From assembly GCA_965222745.1 (NCBI GenBank), contig CBDCUW010000004.1, positions 496,001 to 560,000 on the forward strand: 64,000 nucleotides of DNA, read 5' to 3'. The position numbers and the translations under genes are program-made. The stretch comes from CBDCUW01 sp965222745 (GTDB lineage: Bacteria > Planctomycetota > Planctomycetia > Pirellulales > Pirellulaceae). This document shows positions 19,766 through 27,627 of the stretch, one piece after another. Position 1 is the first letter of the stretch, and each line of letters opens with the position of its first letter. The notes under the pieces are model-generated. The model ran no database searches. It saw only the letters and a list, made by a program, of their open reading frames with translations, and was not told where the DNA came from.

Positions 19766-21373
19766 ATGCGAATAGTTCATTTGACAGTTGCTTTGCTCGG
19801 CGTTGTAACTCTGCTTTCCTCCCTGACACTTGGGCAGTCCGACTGCGATGAAGCCTGTTGCTATTCATGTGTCGCCGGAGATGGTCATTGCGAGCAGCTA
19901 CATCGGGAATTCGCCAGGGAAAAGAACTGTCAAACCCTGCTCGATCGAACACCAGCAATGATTGGCGATTTCTTTGTGGGAGAGTCGACCAGCTTTTCTG
20001 GCTCGATGGTGACTGATCGGCTGATGGTCGTCGCTAATGATCTTGATGCCCCCAATCCGCTGCCTGGCGGAGGCTCGACGTTGGTGATCACTGAGCCAGG
20101 ACCGGTCGGCATTTTCAGCACATCGCTTAGCTCGATTCAGGACTTGCAAACACTCCTAAGAGCCGGTGCTCCACTTCCTGCCGCGACTCTCGAAGGCACG
20201 ATTAGCGACAACGCTACGATGACGACCATCGCGACCGTTTCGCAGATCCAGGCTCTGCTCGCTTCAACCCCCGAAGCGTTCGATATCGTCGCCTTAGCGA
20301 ATCCGCCCGGTACGTACGACTCTGTGGTAGCCACCCTTTTTGCTGCAAGAAACACGGGACCGGGAAATACCATTTTGAACTCCGCCGCATCCGGCGCTGT
20401 TTTGCAAGGCGGCGTGGACACGCTAACTGGCGGCGAGGACTTCGACGCCTTCTACTTTTACGAATACCAATCCGCCATCCGATTGCTCGTTCCGCAGGTC
20501 TCTGGCGGAGGTGTGGGGCGTATCAAGCTTGCCGAGGGTGGAAGCGTCATGCCGCAAGACCGCGTATTCTTCCGATACAGCTACATCGACGATGTCATGT
20601 TTCGCACCAACGGGGTTGGCCTTAGTCGATTCACACCTGGTTTTGAACGGACCTTCTACGACGGATTGTTTTCGTATGAACTTCGAGTTCCATTTGCAAG
20701 TAGCACTGTCAGTGATGTCGCAACCAATGGTGCACAGATTCTTGGAGGAACGGACGCCCAATTTGGAAACTTGACGATGTATTTGAAAGCGCTTCTGTAC
20801 TCACGAGAAAGCTGCGCGTTCACAGCCGGGCTTGGGATTGAAGTGCCAACGGCAGACGGCATTTCGATGTCCCTTGGCGGCACACCGATCCTTGATGTTT
20901 CGAACGATGTCGTACACCTACAACCGTTCTTTGGCGTCCTGCACTACATGAACGAACATGTATTCGGACAAGGTTTTCTGCAGTTCGATCTCGCAGCAGG
21001 TAGCAACGATGTGCGAATGAACACATCCGGCACGGGACTTACCGCGGCAGGAACGATTTCAGACCGCGACTACGTATTCGTTGACTACGCCATCGGGGTG
21101 TGGGCAATGCGAAACAACCGGCGTGAGGGTCTAACCGGGATCATTCCCACAGTCGAGTTTCACCATATGAGTTCGATCAGTGGTGCGGACATTGCATCGG
21201 CAGGCGGACTAACTCTCGGCGGATCTGGTGGTGTAAGTCAGACGAACTTCGTCGCCGGTACAACATTGGAATTCGGTCAGAACAAGCATGTGTCTGTTGC
21301 CTACGCTGGAGAGTTGGACAATGAACTGCTCCATGGAGGAGCGTTTCGCCTGATGGTGAACATGTTGCGGTAG
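19766..21373 (+). CDS. Outer-membrane beta-barrel-type protein
   Basis: 535 residues from ATG 19766, with CCAGGAGTCG at good spacing. The N-terminus is a clear Sec signal peptide (MRIVHLTVALLGVVTLLSSL, cleaved near LGQ). A short cysteine-rich part follows (CDEACCYSCVAGDGHC), then about 450 residues of alternating polar and aromatic strands rich in G, S, T, F and Y. Examples are DRVFFRYSYIDDVMF, FQPFF-like strands and the final HVSVAYAGEL ... FRLMVN. This fits planctomycete outer-membrane barrel proteins of unknown substrate. The four cysteines near the N-terminus may anchor a periplasmic loop. It stands alone, with a hairpin-rich region upstream. Confidence 0.7.
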   Translation: MRIVHLTVALLGVVTLLSSLTLGQSDCDEACCYSCVAGDGHCEQLHREFAREKNCQTLLDRTPAMIGDFFVGESTSFSGSMVTDRLMVVANDLDAPNPLPGGGSTLVITEPGPVGIFSTSLSSIQDLQTLLRAGAPLPAATLEGTISDNATMTTIATVSQIQALLASTPEAFDIVALANPPGTYDSVVATLFAARNTGPGNTILNSAASGAVLQGGVDTLTGGEDFDAFYFYEYQSAIRLLVPQVSGGGVGRIKLAEGGSVMPQDRVFFRYSYIDDVMFRTNGVGLSRFTPGFERTFYDGLFSYELRVPFASSTVSDVATNGAQILGGTDAQFGNLTMYLKALLYSRESCAFTAGLGIEVPTADGISMSLGGTPILDVSNDVVHLQPFFGVLHYMNEHVFGQGFLQFDLAAGSNDVRMNTSGTGLTAAGTISDRDYVFVDYAIGVWAMRNNRREGLTGIIPTVEFHHMSSISGADIASAGGLTLGGSGGVSQTNFVAGTTLEFGQNKHVSVAYAGELDNELLHGGAFRLMVNMLR

Positions 21374-21665
21374 ACTCACATCAGAGGCATTCCTGACACA
21401 ACCAGTTCAAAAGCTCATCTGCGTGGCCCAGCAATCGGGGCGGTGGCGTGCCCGAGCAACCTGGATCAAAAACCACTCGATTCTGTGCGCCGCCAAGAGA
21501 CACCCCGGTCACGCACCAGCACAACCCCGAATGAACCACCATTTGCGGTGGTTCTGGTCCAGTATCCTTGCTGGCTTTACTGATCGAAAATCGAAGAGCC
21601 AACCTCTCAGAGGTTCTTGACGTTTGCCTGACCTCTTTTAGAGAAAGCACTGAAAAACGCCCCCA
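21374..21665. other. Intergenic region with a weak minus-strand frame
   Basis: The only open frame of note is on the minus strand at 21381-21650, ending GTPPPRLLGHADELLNWLCQ. It lacks a convincing start and homology, so I do not call it a gene. Nothing else is recognised. Confidence 0.3.
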
Positions 21666-21995
21666 CTATCCAGTGGCTGGATCGGATCTCCGTTCTAGCG
21701 GTGGAAGTCCAGCCGCCTGCCGAACTTCCTGGCACTGTTTTCCGCCTGCGGGAAAAAGCACGCAGACTGTGGGGCGTGTCGGATAGATGCCACATCGATT
21801 TTCACCGTCGAGGAAGGCACAACTTCCATCACCCATGCAGTTGAGATAGGCGATCTCGCCATCGAATCCTGGCTCTTTGAGAGCCAGCATCTTCTCACTG
21901 ATTCTCGGCTCACGAAGAACATCTACTTCAAAAACGTCAACCAGTTTGCCGCGACAACAAACGCCGCAGCCGTCACATTCGTACGCATCACTCAT
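21666..21995 (-). CDS. YkgJ-family cysteine-cluster protein
   Basis: 109 residues from ATG 21995. The N-terminus MSDAYECDGCGVCCRGK holds the CxxCxxCC cluster typical of the YkgJ / zinc- or iron-binding Fe-S oxidoreductase-like family (formerly UPF0153). The second half supplies C-MGDGSC-AFL, NRCGIY and RPTVCVLFP, the family's downstream cysteines. The product is probably a small cytoplasmic metal-binding protein. The ATG gives the family's usual start; the frame upstream is open but implausible. It lies 13 bp downstream of the DUF932 gene on the same strand and is probably co-transcribed with it. Confidence 0.8.
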   Translation of the reverse strand: MSDAYECDGCGVCCRGKLVDVFEVDVLREPRISEKMLALKEPGFDGEIAYLNCMGDGSCAFLDGENRCGIYPTRPTVCVLFPAGGKQCQEVRQAAGLPPLERRSDPATG

Positions 21996-22008
21996 CTGCC
22001 TGATACCC

Positions 22009-23022
22009 TCACGCTGCCAGTGCAAGCAAGCTCGCCGCTTTGAGGTCGATATCCAGCCGCTCACCAGCATTGATAACTTTGCTGGTGATTCTGGTTAAAG
22101 CGTCAACCACTGCGAAAATGGTGAATCGCCCCTTCTTCCCGGCAATCTCCAAGGCTTCCTTCGCAAGCTTTCGAGTCAGGCCGTGATCGGTCAGAACACT
22201 CAACACCTCGTCGGCGTCATCGCCTAACTTCTCCTGCATTGCACGTTTGATCAGCCGGGCGAATCCGTCGCGGCGCTCATCACGCTTGGCGACAAGCGAT
22301 TCGATAATGCCACGAATGTCGTTCAGACAATCGCGAACACCCGACGTGTGTTTGCGTTTGAAGTCAACGATCTCGACTGCATCCCAAACGATGTGGTTTT
22401 GACAAACAGCCTGAAACCAGAAAGTTTGAATGCCCACGCTTCTGCGGCCGACTTCGGAATTCCAAACAAAGAACCCCGGTGCGAAGGCTTCGCCATCGAC
22501 TTCCGCCCAGCCAGTCGGATCGATCAGAAAACAAAACATGTCTTGCTCGCCGCAGTAGAGTCCGGTTGCTCCATCGGTTCCCTCCTGAGGTGGCTGAAAA
22601 TCCCCCGTGAAACCACTGACGACATCCAGCAATTCAGTGTTCCACAGTCGGGTGTACGTAACACCGTGGACGCTGCGAACGGATTCCTCTGTGGTCAGAA
22701 TCTGAATCGGCTTGTTCGTGGCCGGTATCGTTTCCTCCAGAACTTTGCTAGCGGTCTTATGCGATAGTCGATTCAGCGTGTCGCGACTGACTCTCGCAAG
22801 GCGGCACAATTGGGAGAACGACCAATCGTTCAGCGAATACTCCCCGCTTTCCAATGCCAGTGTCAGGTTGCTGGTGACATTCAAGCTTTGGGGCAACTGC
22901 CAACGGTCGGTAGACTGCTCCTGAACGTCGTAGCAGTGCCGTGTCAAACATTCCAGTGACGAGAAACACTCGTCGGGTGTGCGACGAAACAGCTCGTCGC
23001 TGGCTTGGGTTAGGTTTGCCAT
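22009..23022 (-). CDS. DUF932 / phage-plasmid-like protein
   Basis: 337 residues from ATG 23022 (MANLTQASDELFRRTPDECF). The middle reads VHGVTYTRLWNTELLDVV, then LYCGEQDMFCFLID and FVWNSEVGRRSVGIQTFWFQ, which is the DUF932 pattern seen in genes carried by plasmids, phages and integrative elements. The C-terminus is helical (LIKRAMQEKLGDDADEVL). No catalytic motif is known to me for the family. Together with the parA operon and the replication-like gene it marks 21.6-28.7 kb as replicon-derived. Upstream on the same strand is the gene ending at 23279, with about 255 bp between them and no other gene. Confidence 0.82.
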   Translation of the reverse strand: MANLTQASDELFRRTPDECFSSLECLTRHCYDVQEQSTDRWQLPQSLNVTSNLTLALESGEYSLNDWSFSQLCRLARVSRDTLNRLSHKTASKVLEETIPATNKPIQILTTEESVRSVHGVTYTRLWNTELLDVVSGFTGDFQPPQEGTDGATGLYCGEQDMFCFLIDPTGWAEVDGEAFAPGFFVWNSEVGRRSVGIQTFWFQAVCQNHIVWDAVEIVDFKRKHTSGVRDCLNDIRGIIESLVAKRDERRDGFARLIKRAMQEKLGDDADEVLSVLTDHGLTRKLAKEALEIAGKKGRFTIFAVVDALTRITSKVINAGERLDIDLKAASLLALAA

Positions 23023-23278
23023 CAGGCCAGGTTCCAAGTGCGAGTAAGAAGCTAAAACCAAAGAACACACCACCGGTGCGGACCAGACACTCTTTGAGCG
23101 CTTCGTCAGACACCGATTGATCGGCTTCTACCCGTATTCGGTTTTCAGGCGCCCTTTGGCGCGAACCTAGTTTCGCGACCGACTCAGCAGTCGGTACAAA
23201 ATGAAACACAAAACCGAGCTTTGATTCTCCGGTCAAGCGATAGCACCGGCCGAGCCAGCATGTACGCTGAATTGCTAT

Positions 23279-24016
23279 TCAACTTGTTTGCCCCAGCCGC
23301 GTTTCGTACCACCACTTTCCAAGCGGTGACCAACGCTCCACAACCACATTCGGTTCATACACGGGAACCGAATACGATTTCATCGGAAACGATTCCTTGG
23401 GGATGAGAGAAAGTCCTCGCCGCCGACGGTTTCGATTGACAAGTGCCCGAAGTCCAGCGACCTGCCTGCGAACCGGAGCATAGGGCTCAAACGGAAGTTC
23501 GTAAAACAGCTGCACGAGTTCCGTGGCAGACCGTTGGCAGGAGAGTCCATCAAACATCGCCTTCAGTTCCTTGTAGTGCTCCCAGTCAATCTGCACGTGA
23601 GAGCGGTACTTTGCTTCACTTCTCCCCTTTTTCGTTCTTCCTTCGCGGCGGCGGCTAATCGAGTAGTTTCCAATCCGAATCGGCGTTGGGCTTTCTACTT
23701 CTGACTGTGAAAGACAGCGGATGCTTCCCGACTCTTCATCGTAGAACCGATGCCTGCCCTTTGTCGCGAGAAGAACGTAGTCGCGGCCAAAACGAAGATA
23801 TTGAACGTTGGCGATGCCAAGCTTCTTCCTTCGCCACCTGGTCGTTTCTGCGATGTCAATTCGATACTTGTTCACAATCTTCGTGTCAATTTGTTTCTTG
23901 TCCTTGCCTTCCGGGATTCGTCCCTGGACGAACCACCGATATCCCTTCGTTAGGTAAACAACAGCCACCTGCTGAACAAACCCCTTCAGCGAGGTTGCCT
24001 CGCAGCGATAGTTCAC
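23279..24016 (-). CDS. Hypothetical basic protein of the replicon module
   Basis: 245 residues. The start must be at or below GTG 24016, because an in-frame TAG lies three codons upstream and the purine run AGGGGAGA precedes the GTG. The protein is basic, with segments YRWFVQGRIPEGKDKKQIDT, TRWRRKKLGIANVQYLRFGR and SHVQIDWEHYKELKAMF, and a basic C-terminal region (NRNRRRRGL). No family is recognised; its basicity and place between a DUF932 gene and a parA operon suggest nucleic-acid binding. A trace of a second copy (VQIDWEHYKE) occurs on the plus strand near 17.87 kb. A hairpin at 24042-24070 sits 26 bp upstream of the start. Confidence 0.65.
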   Translation of the reverse strand: MNYRCEATSLKGFVQQVAVVYLTKGYRWFVQGRIPEGKDKKQIDTKIVNKYRIDIAETTRWRRKKLGIANVQYLRFGRDYVLLATKGRHRFYDEESGSIRCLSQSEVESPTPIRIGNYSISRRREGRTKKGRSEAKYRSHVQIDWEHYKELKAMFDGLSCQRSATELVQLFYELPFEPYAPVRRQVAGLRALVNRNRRRRGLSLIPKESFPMKSYSVPVYEPNVVVERWSPLGKWWYETRLGQTS

Positions 24017-24041
24017 TCTCCCCTATCTCGCCTCTCTGTCT

Positions 24042-24070
24042 GTGGGGCCCGTTCATCGGCACGGGCCCAC
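24042..24070 (-). promoter_or_regulatory. Hairpin just upstream of the 24016 start codon
   Basis: Read on the minus strand, GTGGGCCCG pairs with CGGGCCCCAC, a 9-bp stem with one bulged C and a 10-base loop. It ends 26 bases before the GTG at 24016. It could control translation of that gene or be the 3' end of the structured region upstream. There is no T tract, so it is not an ordinary terminator. Confidence 0.45.
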
Positions 24071-24182
24071 CAAAGCCGAAAACAATCGAAAAAACGGAAC
24101 GCCTCCTGCGTGCAATCCAAAAGAAACCGCGTCGGAAATCCGCCGCGAAAACCATATTCTTATTGAATGCTTTGCAATTCAT

Positions 24183-25499
24183 AATGCCTTTCAGGCATTG
24201 ATGAACTGCTCCGCATCTTTTCCTTTCTTGAGTACAAAACCACACTTTTGAACCGGCCCTTTGGCACCTCCTTCCGGAGGCGCCTCGGGGCCGTTTCTTT
24301 TGGCTCCTCCCGGAGCCTCTCTTCTTACAACATGGTCGAGTAAACTCGACCGTCCGTCAGTCCTTTCGTCGTTGCTCTCCGAGGCACCACCCACGGATCC
24401 ATCGCAAACGGGACACGACTGCCTTGCCGTGCACCAACGATGTCGTTGATGTAGCCGCCTTCGCGACCATCACCGCTGAATCACGCGAAACGGTGATTCA
24501 CTCTCTACTCAGACCACACTCCCAGTCTTGAGAATTTTTTCCGAAGAACACCTTTGGCTGCCAAGCCGTGGCACCGGTGACGATTCCGGCATCTCAAGAC
24601 CTTCCCGCGTTAGCTGTTGTCTTCACCTCTTTGCTCCCGTCGCTAGCTCAATTCTGAGCAGACACCGCAGCCGTATGTGAAGCGTTCCCGCTTCCATACT
24701 TTCACTTGGCCAGTGGCCAAGCATTTCAGGGGACCGAACATGGAAGCATCCCCTTACCGACCGACTACGGGTTTTCGCAGTTTGGCACCGGCTTCAAAGA
24801 GATTCACTGGCAAGCGAAGGCATTCACCTACGCCTTTCATGGTTGAGCTATTCACCGCCTTGTTTCCAAGGACGCCGAGTTGGCAAACCCGGTCTGGCCT
24901 GTCGCCAGGCTCAGAACTCCCCACGCCAGCTAGGTTGGCGAAGTCAAAGACTCTCACCGCCCCTAGGCAGGATTAGCATGCCGAAGTTGGCAGCTTGCTC
25001 CGTTTGGATTGCTCACAAACGGGATTACACCTGCTTTGAACAACAACGGCTCTTCACTCCAAGAGAGAGAAGAGTTTTTCCGCGTCGCCCACGCTGAACT
25101 CCCATCATGGGCCATCGAGTCGAATACCAGGATTACTCCACAGTAACTCACTCCGATACAAATGGAGTGAGTTCGTTCCGTGGGATTACTCTGGTAAGCC
25201 CTCGTCGAGCTGGACAAGCTACTCTCGCAGCGTCCAGCTCTACGGACCGATGACGGTATGCGCTGCCGCATACACTTTGAAGGGCAGTCAACTCCCCTCC
25301 CCTTTCACCTGGTTGGTAGCCAAGCTATCCGGGTGTCACCGTCTGCAAGAAGATTTTTCACTGCGCGCCGGTACTTCTGGCTAAATCATCTTTCAGTGTC
25401 GGCGTGTACCGTACAGGGCGCCAGCAGGGAGTACGCTTTCGGACTTGTACACAGGAAAATTGAACGGCAGGTAACAAAGTCAAACAGCTAAGTCTGTTA
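24183..25499 (-). ncRNA. Candidate large structured RNA (about 1.3 kb, no coding capacity)
   Basis: No plausible gene occurs between 24017 and 25528, yet hairpins are dense. On the minus strand, 5' to 3', I see: 25499-25471 (6 bp); 25422-25401 (GGCG/CGCC with TGTA/TACA); 25273-25256 (GTATGCG, 7 bp); 25240-25207 (9 bp plus 5 bp, GAGA loop); 25196-25125 (three stacked helices); 24721-24705 (7 bp); 24699-24673 (11 bp, one bulge, GGAA loop); 24499-24478 (7 bp); 24351-24334 (7 bp); 24317-24302 (6 bp, GGGA loop); 24293-24254 (6 bp plus 9 bp, GGAA loop); 24199-24183 (7 bp). Three helices contain G-U pairs that would be A-C mismatches on the plus strand, and four loops are GNRA on the minus strand only. 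That strand is also the direction of the flanking parA operon and 24016 gene. The alternative is a replication origin or partition region rich in inverted repeats. Confidence 0.5.
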
Positions 25500-25528
25500 C
25501 AACGCGATCACGCAGAACTCCAGTCGTG

Positions 25529-26044
25529 TCATCTCGCGATCTTCATTTTGCCAAGAATCACTTCTTTGAGTTCCTCTTCGTTATCGACGATTTCGATGTC
25601 ATCATTGTCGAACAGTGACAACACAGCGTCGACGCTGGCTCGAATGAACGTGTTGCGTGTGATGATCTCTGATGTCTTCACCTTCGGTGAACCATCGCTG
25701 CGGGCACGCGACTTCTTTTGCATCAGCACCTCCGCGAGTTTTGCGGTTCGGTCCAGTTGCCACGCCGTGTAGTACATGTGCCTGCGAATCAAGTCTTTTG
25801 TTTTTGACACTCTGGGGTGTGTTTCCACGGGAGGTGGCTGTGTCACCCGTGCGGGACGAGGAGGCGGAACGGAGTTTCGTTCGCGTGACAAACTTCGCTT
25901 CGACTTTTCTGTCGCCGCGTTTTCAAGATAGGTGTTGACGTTGGGCACGGGCGGAGTCTTGGCCGGCGTCGCCTTCTGCTTCGGTTGCATCAAGGGCGAG
26001 TCCTGGATCCCTTGGTTCTTTTTGCGACCGACCAGATTAGCCAC
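25529..26044 (-). CDS. Small partner of ParA (candidate centromere-binding protein)
   Basis: 171 residues. The start ATG 26044 overlaps the end of parA by 8 bp, so the two are translationally coupled. The N-terminal half is proline- and basic-rich and probably disordered (KQKATPAKTPPVPN). The C-terminal 85 residues are helical: RRHMYYTAWQLDRTAKLAEV, KVKTSEIITRNTFIRASVDA and an acidic tail. The 'T-x-x-x-I-I-R-x-x-x-x-x-A' helix is reminiscent of small ribbon-helix-helix or helical ParB analogues encoded downstream of parA on plasmids, but I cannot assign a family. Position and coupling are the main evidence. A likely target is the 8-bp repeat array upstream of parA. Confidence 0.6.
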   Translation of the reverse strand: MANLVGRKKNQGIQDSPLMQPKQKATPAKTPPVPNVNTYLENAATEKSKRSLSRERNSVPPPRPARVTQPPPVETHPRVSKTKDLIRRHMYYTAWQLDRTAKLAEVLMQKKSRARSDGSPKVKTSEIITRNTFIRASVDAVLSLFDNDDIEIVDNEEELKEVILGKMKIAR

Positions 26045-26927
26045 GGCTTCCTGCAGTCTGTTTGGTTACCTGGGTCATCAAGTCGATTCGCCGCAAAAAC
26101 TCCTCGGCAAGATGCGTGAAGAGGCGACAGTGCCCATGGTTCGGCCGATACTCAAAAATCGTTTTCCCTTGATTGGCTCCTTCCGGGATGTTCACAGCCA
26201 AGGGAATTTGAGTGGTAAACAAGCCCCCTCCCCCGTCGGCCCCGAATGTTTCGATCAGATGATCCTTCACGGCCTTCGCCAAGTTTGTGCCAACCCTTGT
26301 TCCCGACAACAACACACCGATGAGCAGCAGCGGTAAATTCATCTTCTCAATGCAGTAGGAAGCGTAGTCGACTAACTCATCCATCGCGTCGAGCGAGTCT
26401 GAATCGGGGTACACGGGAATCAGCAACCAATCGGACGCATAAAGTGAACAAGTCAAGTGAAATCCCATGCGCGGAGGGGTATCGATCAAGACGTGGTCAA
26501 AGCCCTGATTGGCTAGGCTTGCCAGAGATTGATTCAAATGCACCAGCCTCGCACGTTCGTGTTCTTCTGCTGTGAGCTGAGCCTGTTGGGATTGGGGCAA
26601 CTGATAGTACTCGGCACGAATCAGGTCACCAACATGCTCCAGCGCATCCACAGCCGGACACAACCAAAGCTTGCCATCGAATTTCGGATGGCAAACCGCA
26701 ATCTCGGTCATTGGGGTACCGTTGGTGATCGCATCGAGGCTTGAAAAGAAGTCCTGGGAACCATCTTCGGGAAACTCGAATCCGAGCCGCTTGGAGGCGT
26801 TCTTTTGTGGATCGAGGTCAACGACAAGAGTTTTCTTTCCGAGTTTGGCTAGCGCCGCAGCCATGTTCACCGTGGTTGCCGTTTTGGCGACACCGCCCTT
26901 TCGTAATGCAATGGTTGTCACATCCAT
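26037..26927 (-). CDS. parA: ParA-family partition ATPase
   Basis: 296 residues from ATG 26927 (MDVTTIALRKGGVAKTATTV). The deviant Walker A KGGVAKT is at residues 10-16, VVDLDPQKN (Walker A') follows near 36, and HVLIDTPPRMG is Walker B near 140. The length and lack of an N-terminal DNA-binding domain fit the short ParA/Soj/type Ib class. The frame is open back to 26987, but the ATG at 26927 puts the P-loop at the family's usual distance. It would partition a replicon by nucleoid-bound ATP cycling. Its downstream partner overlaps it. Upstream, 67 bp before the start, begins an array of 8-bp repeats, probably the centromere and operator. The C-terminus QTKQTAGSRG is polar. Confidence 0.9.
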   Translation of the reverse strand: MDVTTIALRKGGVAKTATTVNMAAALAKLGKKTLVVDLDPQKNASKRLGFEFPEDGSQDFFSSLDAITNGTPMTEIAVCHPKFDGKLWLCPAVDALEHVGDLIRAEYYQLPQSQQAQLTAEEHERARLVHLNQSLASLANQGFDHVLIDTPPRMGFHLTCSLYASDWLLIPVYPDSDSLDAMDELVDYASYCIEKMNLPLLLIGVLLSGTRVGTNLAKAVKDHLIETFGADGGGGLFTTQIPLAVNIPEGANQGKTIFEYRPNHGHCRLFTHLAEEFLRRIDLMTQVTKQTAGSRG

Positions 26928-26993
26928 GATTGCCCCCGTCGTTATTACTCCTTCTGGTTCCATACACGACAGCCATGCATCCGGCAAGAAAAA

Positions 26994-27097
26994 TGGCCCA
27001 GTGGCCCGATGGCTCGCTCACCCCTTGGCCCAAAGAGCCACTGGCCCAATGGCGCATTGGCCCACTGGCGTATTGGCCCAGTGGGCCAGTGGCTCTT
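26994..27097. repeat. 8-bp-periodic repeat array upstream of parA (candidate centromere/operator)
   Basis: The heptamer TGGCCCA, its variants, or the reverse complement TGGGCCA start at 26994, 27002, 27010, 27026, 27042, 27050, 27058, 27066, 27074, 27082 and 27090. Every spacing is 8 or 16 bp. The two missing registers (27018 and 27034) hold degenerate sequence, and GAGCCA (reverse of TGGCTC) lies at 27035-27040. Such phased short repeats next to parA are typical of plasmid centromeres bound by small partner proteins. The array lies 67 bp upstream of the parA start, so it may also be the autoregulatory operator. Confidence 0.7.
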
Positions 27098-27245
27098 TTT
27101 CGACAACACGATTTGGTTTGCCAGGCCGCGACCGACGATGGCCAGCCCACCCACATCTTGAATTCAGTTGGAGGTGGTCGCTTCGTTCGTTTGTTCAATG
27201 GAAGATTCTCTCGTAAGCACCCGGAATCACAGGCTCAAAGAGTAT

Positions 27246-27307
27246 TGGCCCAAAGGTCTGTCTTGGGGGATCCCAGTGGGCCAGTGGCCCACTGGCCCAG
27301 TGGGATC
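27246..27307. repeat. Second cluster of the TGGCCCA repeat
   Basis: TGGGCCA at 27277, TGGCCCA at 27285 and 27293 and the variant TGGGATC at 27301 repeat at exactly 8 bp. A single TGGCCCA at 27246 is out of phase. The cluster is not in register with the first array (187 bp offset). It lies between the parA array and the leader of the replication-like gene and could be a second binding site for the same protein. Confidence 0.6.
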
Positions 27308-27416
27308 ACGATTTTTTCGTTGCCGTAGCCAGGAGGCTGTGTACAAGTGGTCAACGATGATTAACGAGAAATAACAAGGAGGTAGGGACGACAGGCAACC
27401 ACGAACGTCAAAAGAA

Positions 27417-27454
27417 AAGACCCGGTCACTCGCGGCAACGAATGATCGGGTCTT
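27417..27454 (+). promoter_or_regulatory. Leader hairpin upstream of the replication-like gene
   Basis: AAGACCCGGTC (27417-27427) pairs with GATCGGGTCTT (27444-27454): 11 pairs, one of them a G-U that exists only on the plus strand. The loop holds a minor TCG/CGA helix. There is no T tract. Its position about 175 bp before the likely start at 27628 suggests a structured leader, an antisense-RNA target or part of an origin. Confidence 0.45.
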
Positions 27455-27627
27455 AGAAGTCCAAATGATTCACAGCTGCGCCAAGAGGCTTGGACACTGC
27501 TAACCGATCCGAGCTTACCAAACCGTCGCGCGCTGTCAATCATTATTCTTAGACTGTGTACTTGTGTCGTTTGGCACGGCCAATCAGCGAGGGCCAATGG
27601 GGTTTCTGCGTCTCGAAAAGAAAGGCG

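Noticed and set aside
23686..24201. 171-codon plus-strand frame opposite the 23279-24016 gene
   Set aside because: It lies antisense to a better-supported frame, has unusual composition, and overlaps the hairpin region.
24677..24976. Open frames of 60-100 codons on both strands within 24.2-25.5 kb
   Set aside because: Their composition is not protein-like, they overlap the paired hairpin arms, and they lack ribosome binding sites.
24017..25528. Group II intron in the non-coding stretch
   Set aside because: No reverse transcriptase gene is present, no GTGYG-type 5' end was found, and the hairpin at 24673-24699 does not have the 34-base domain V layout.
26994..27097. CRISPR array
   Set aside because: The unit is 8 bp with no spacers and no cas genes nearby; phased binding sites explain it.
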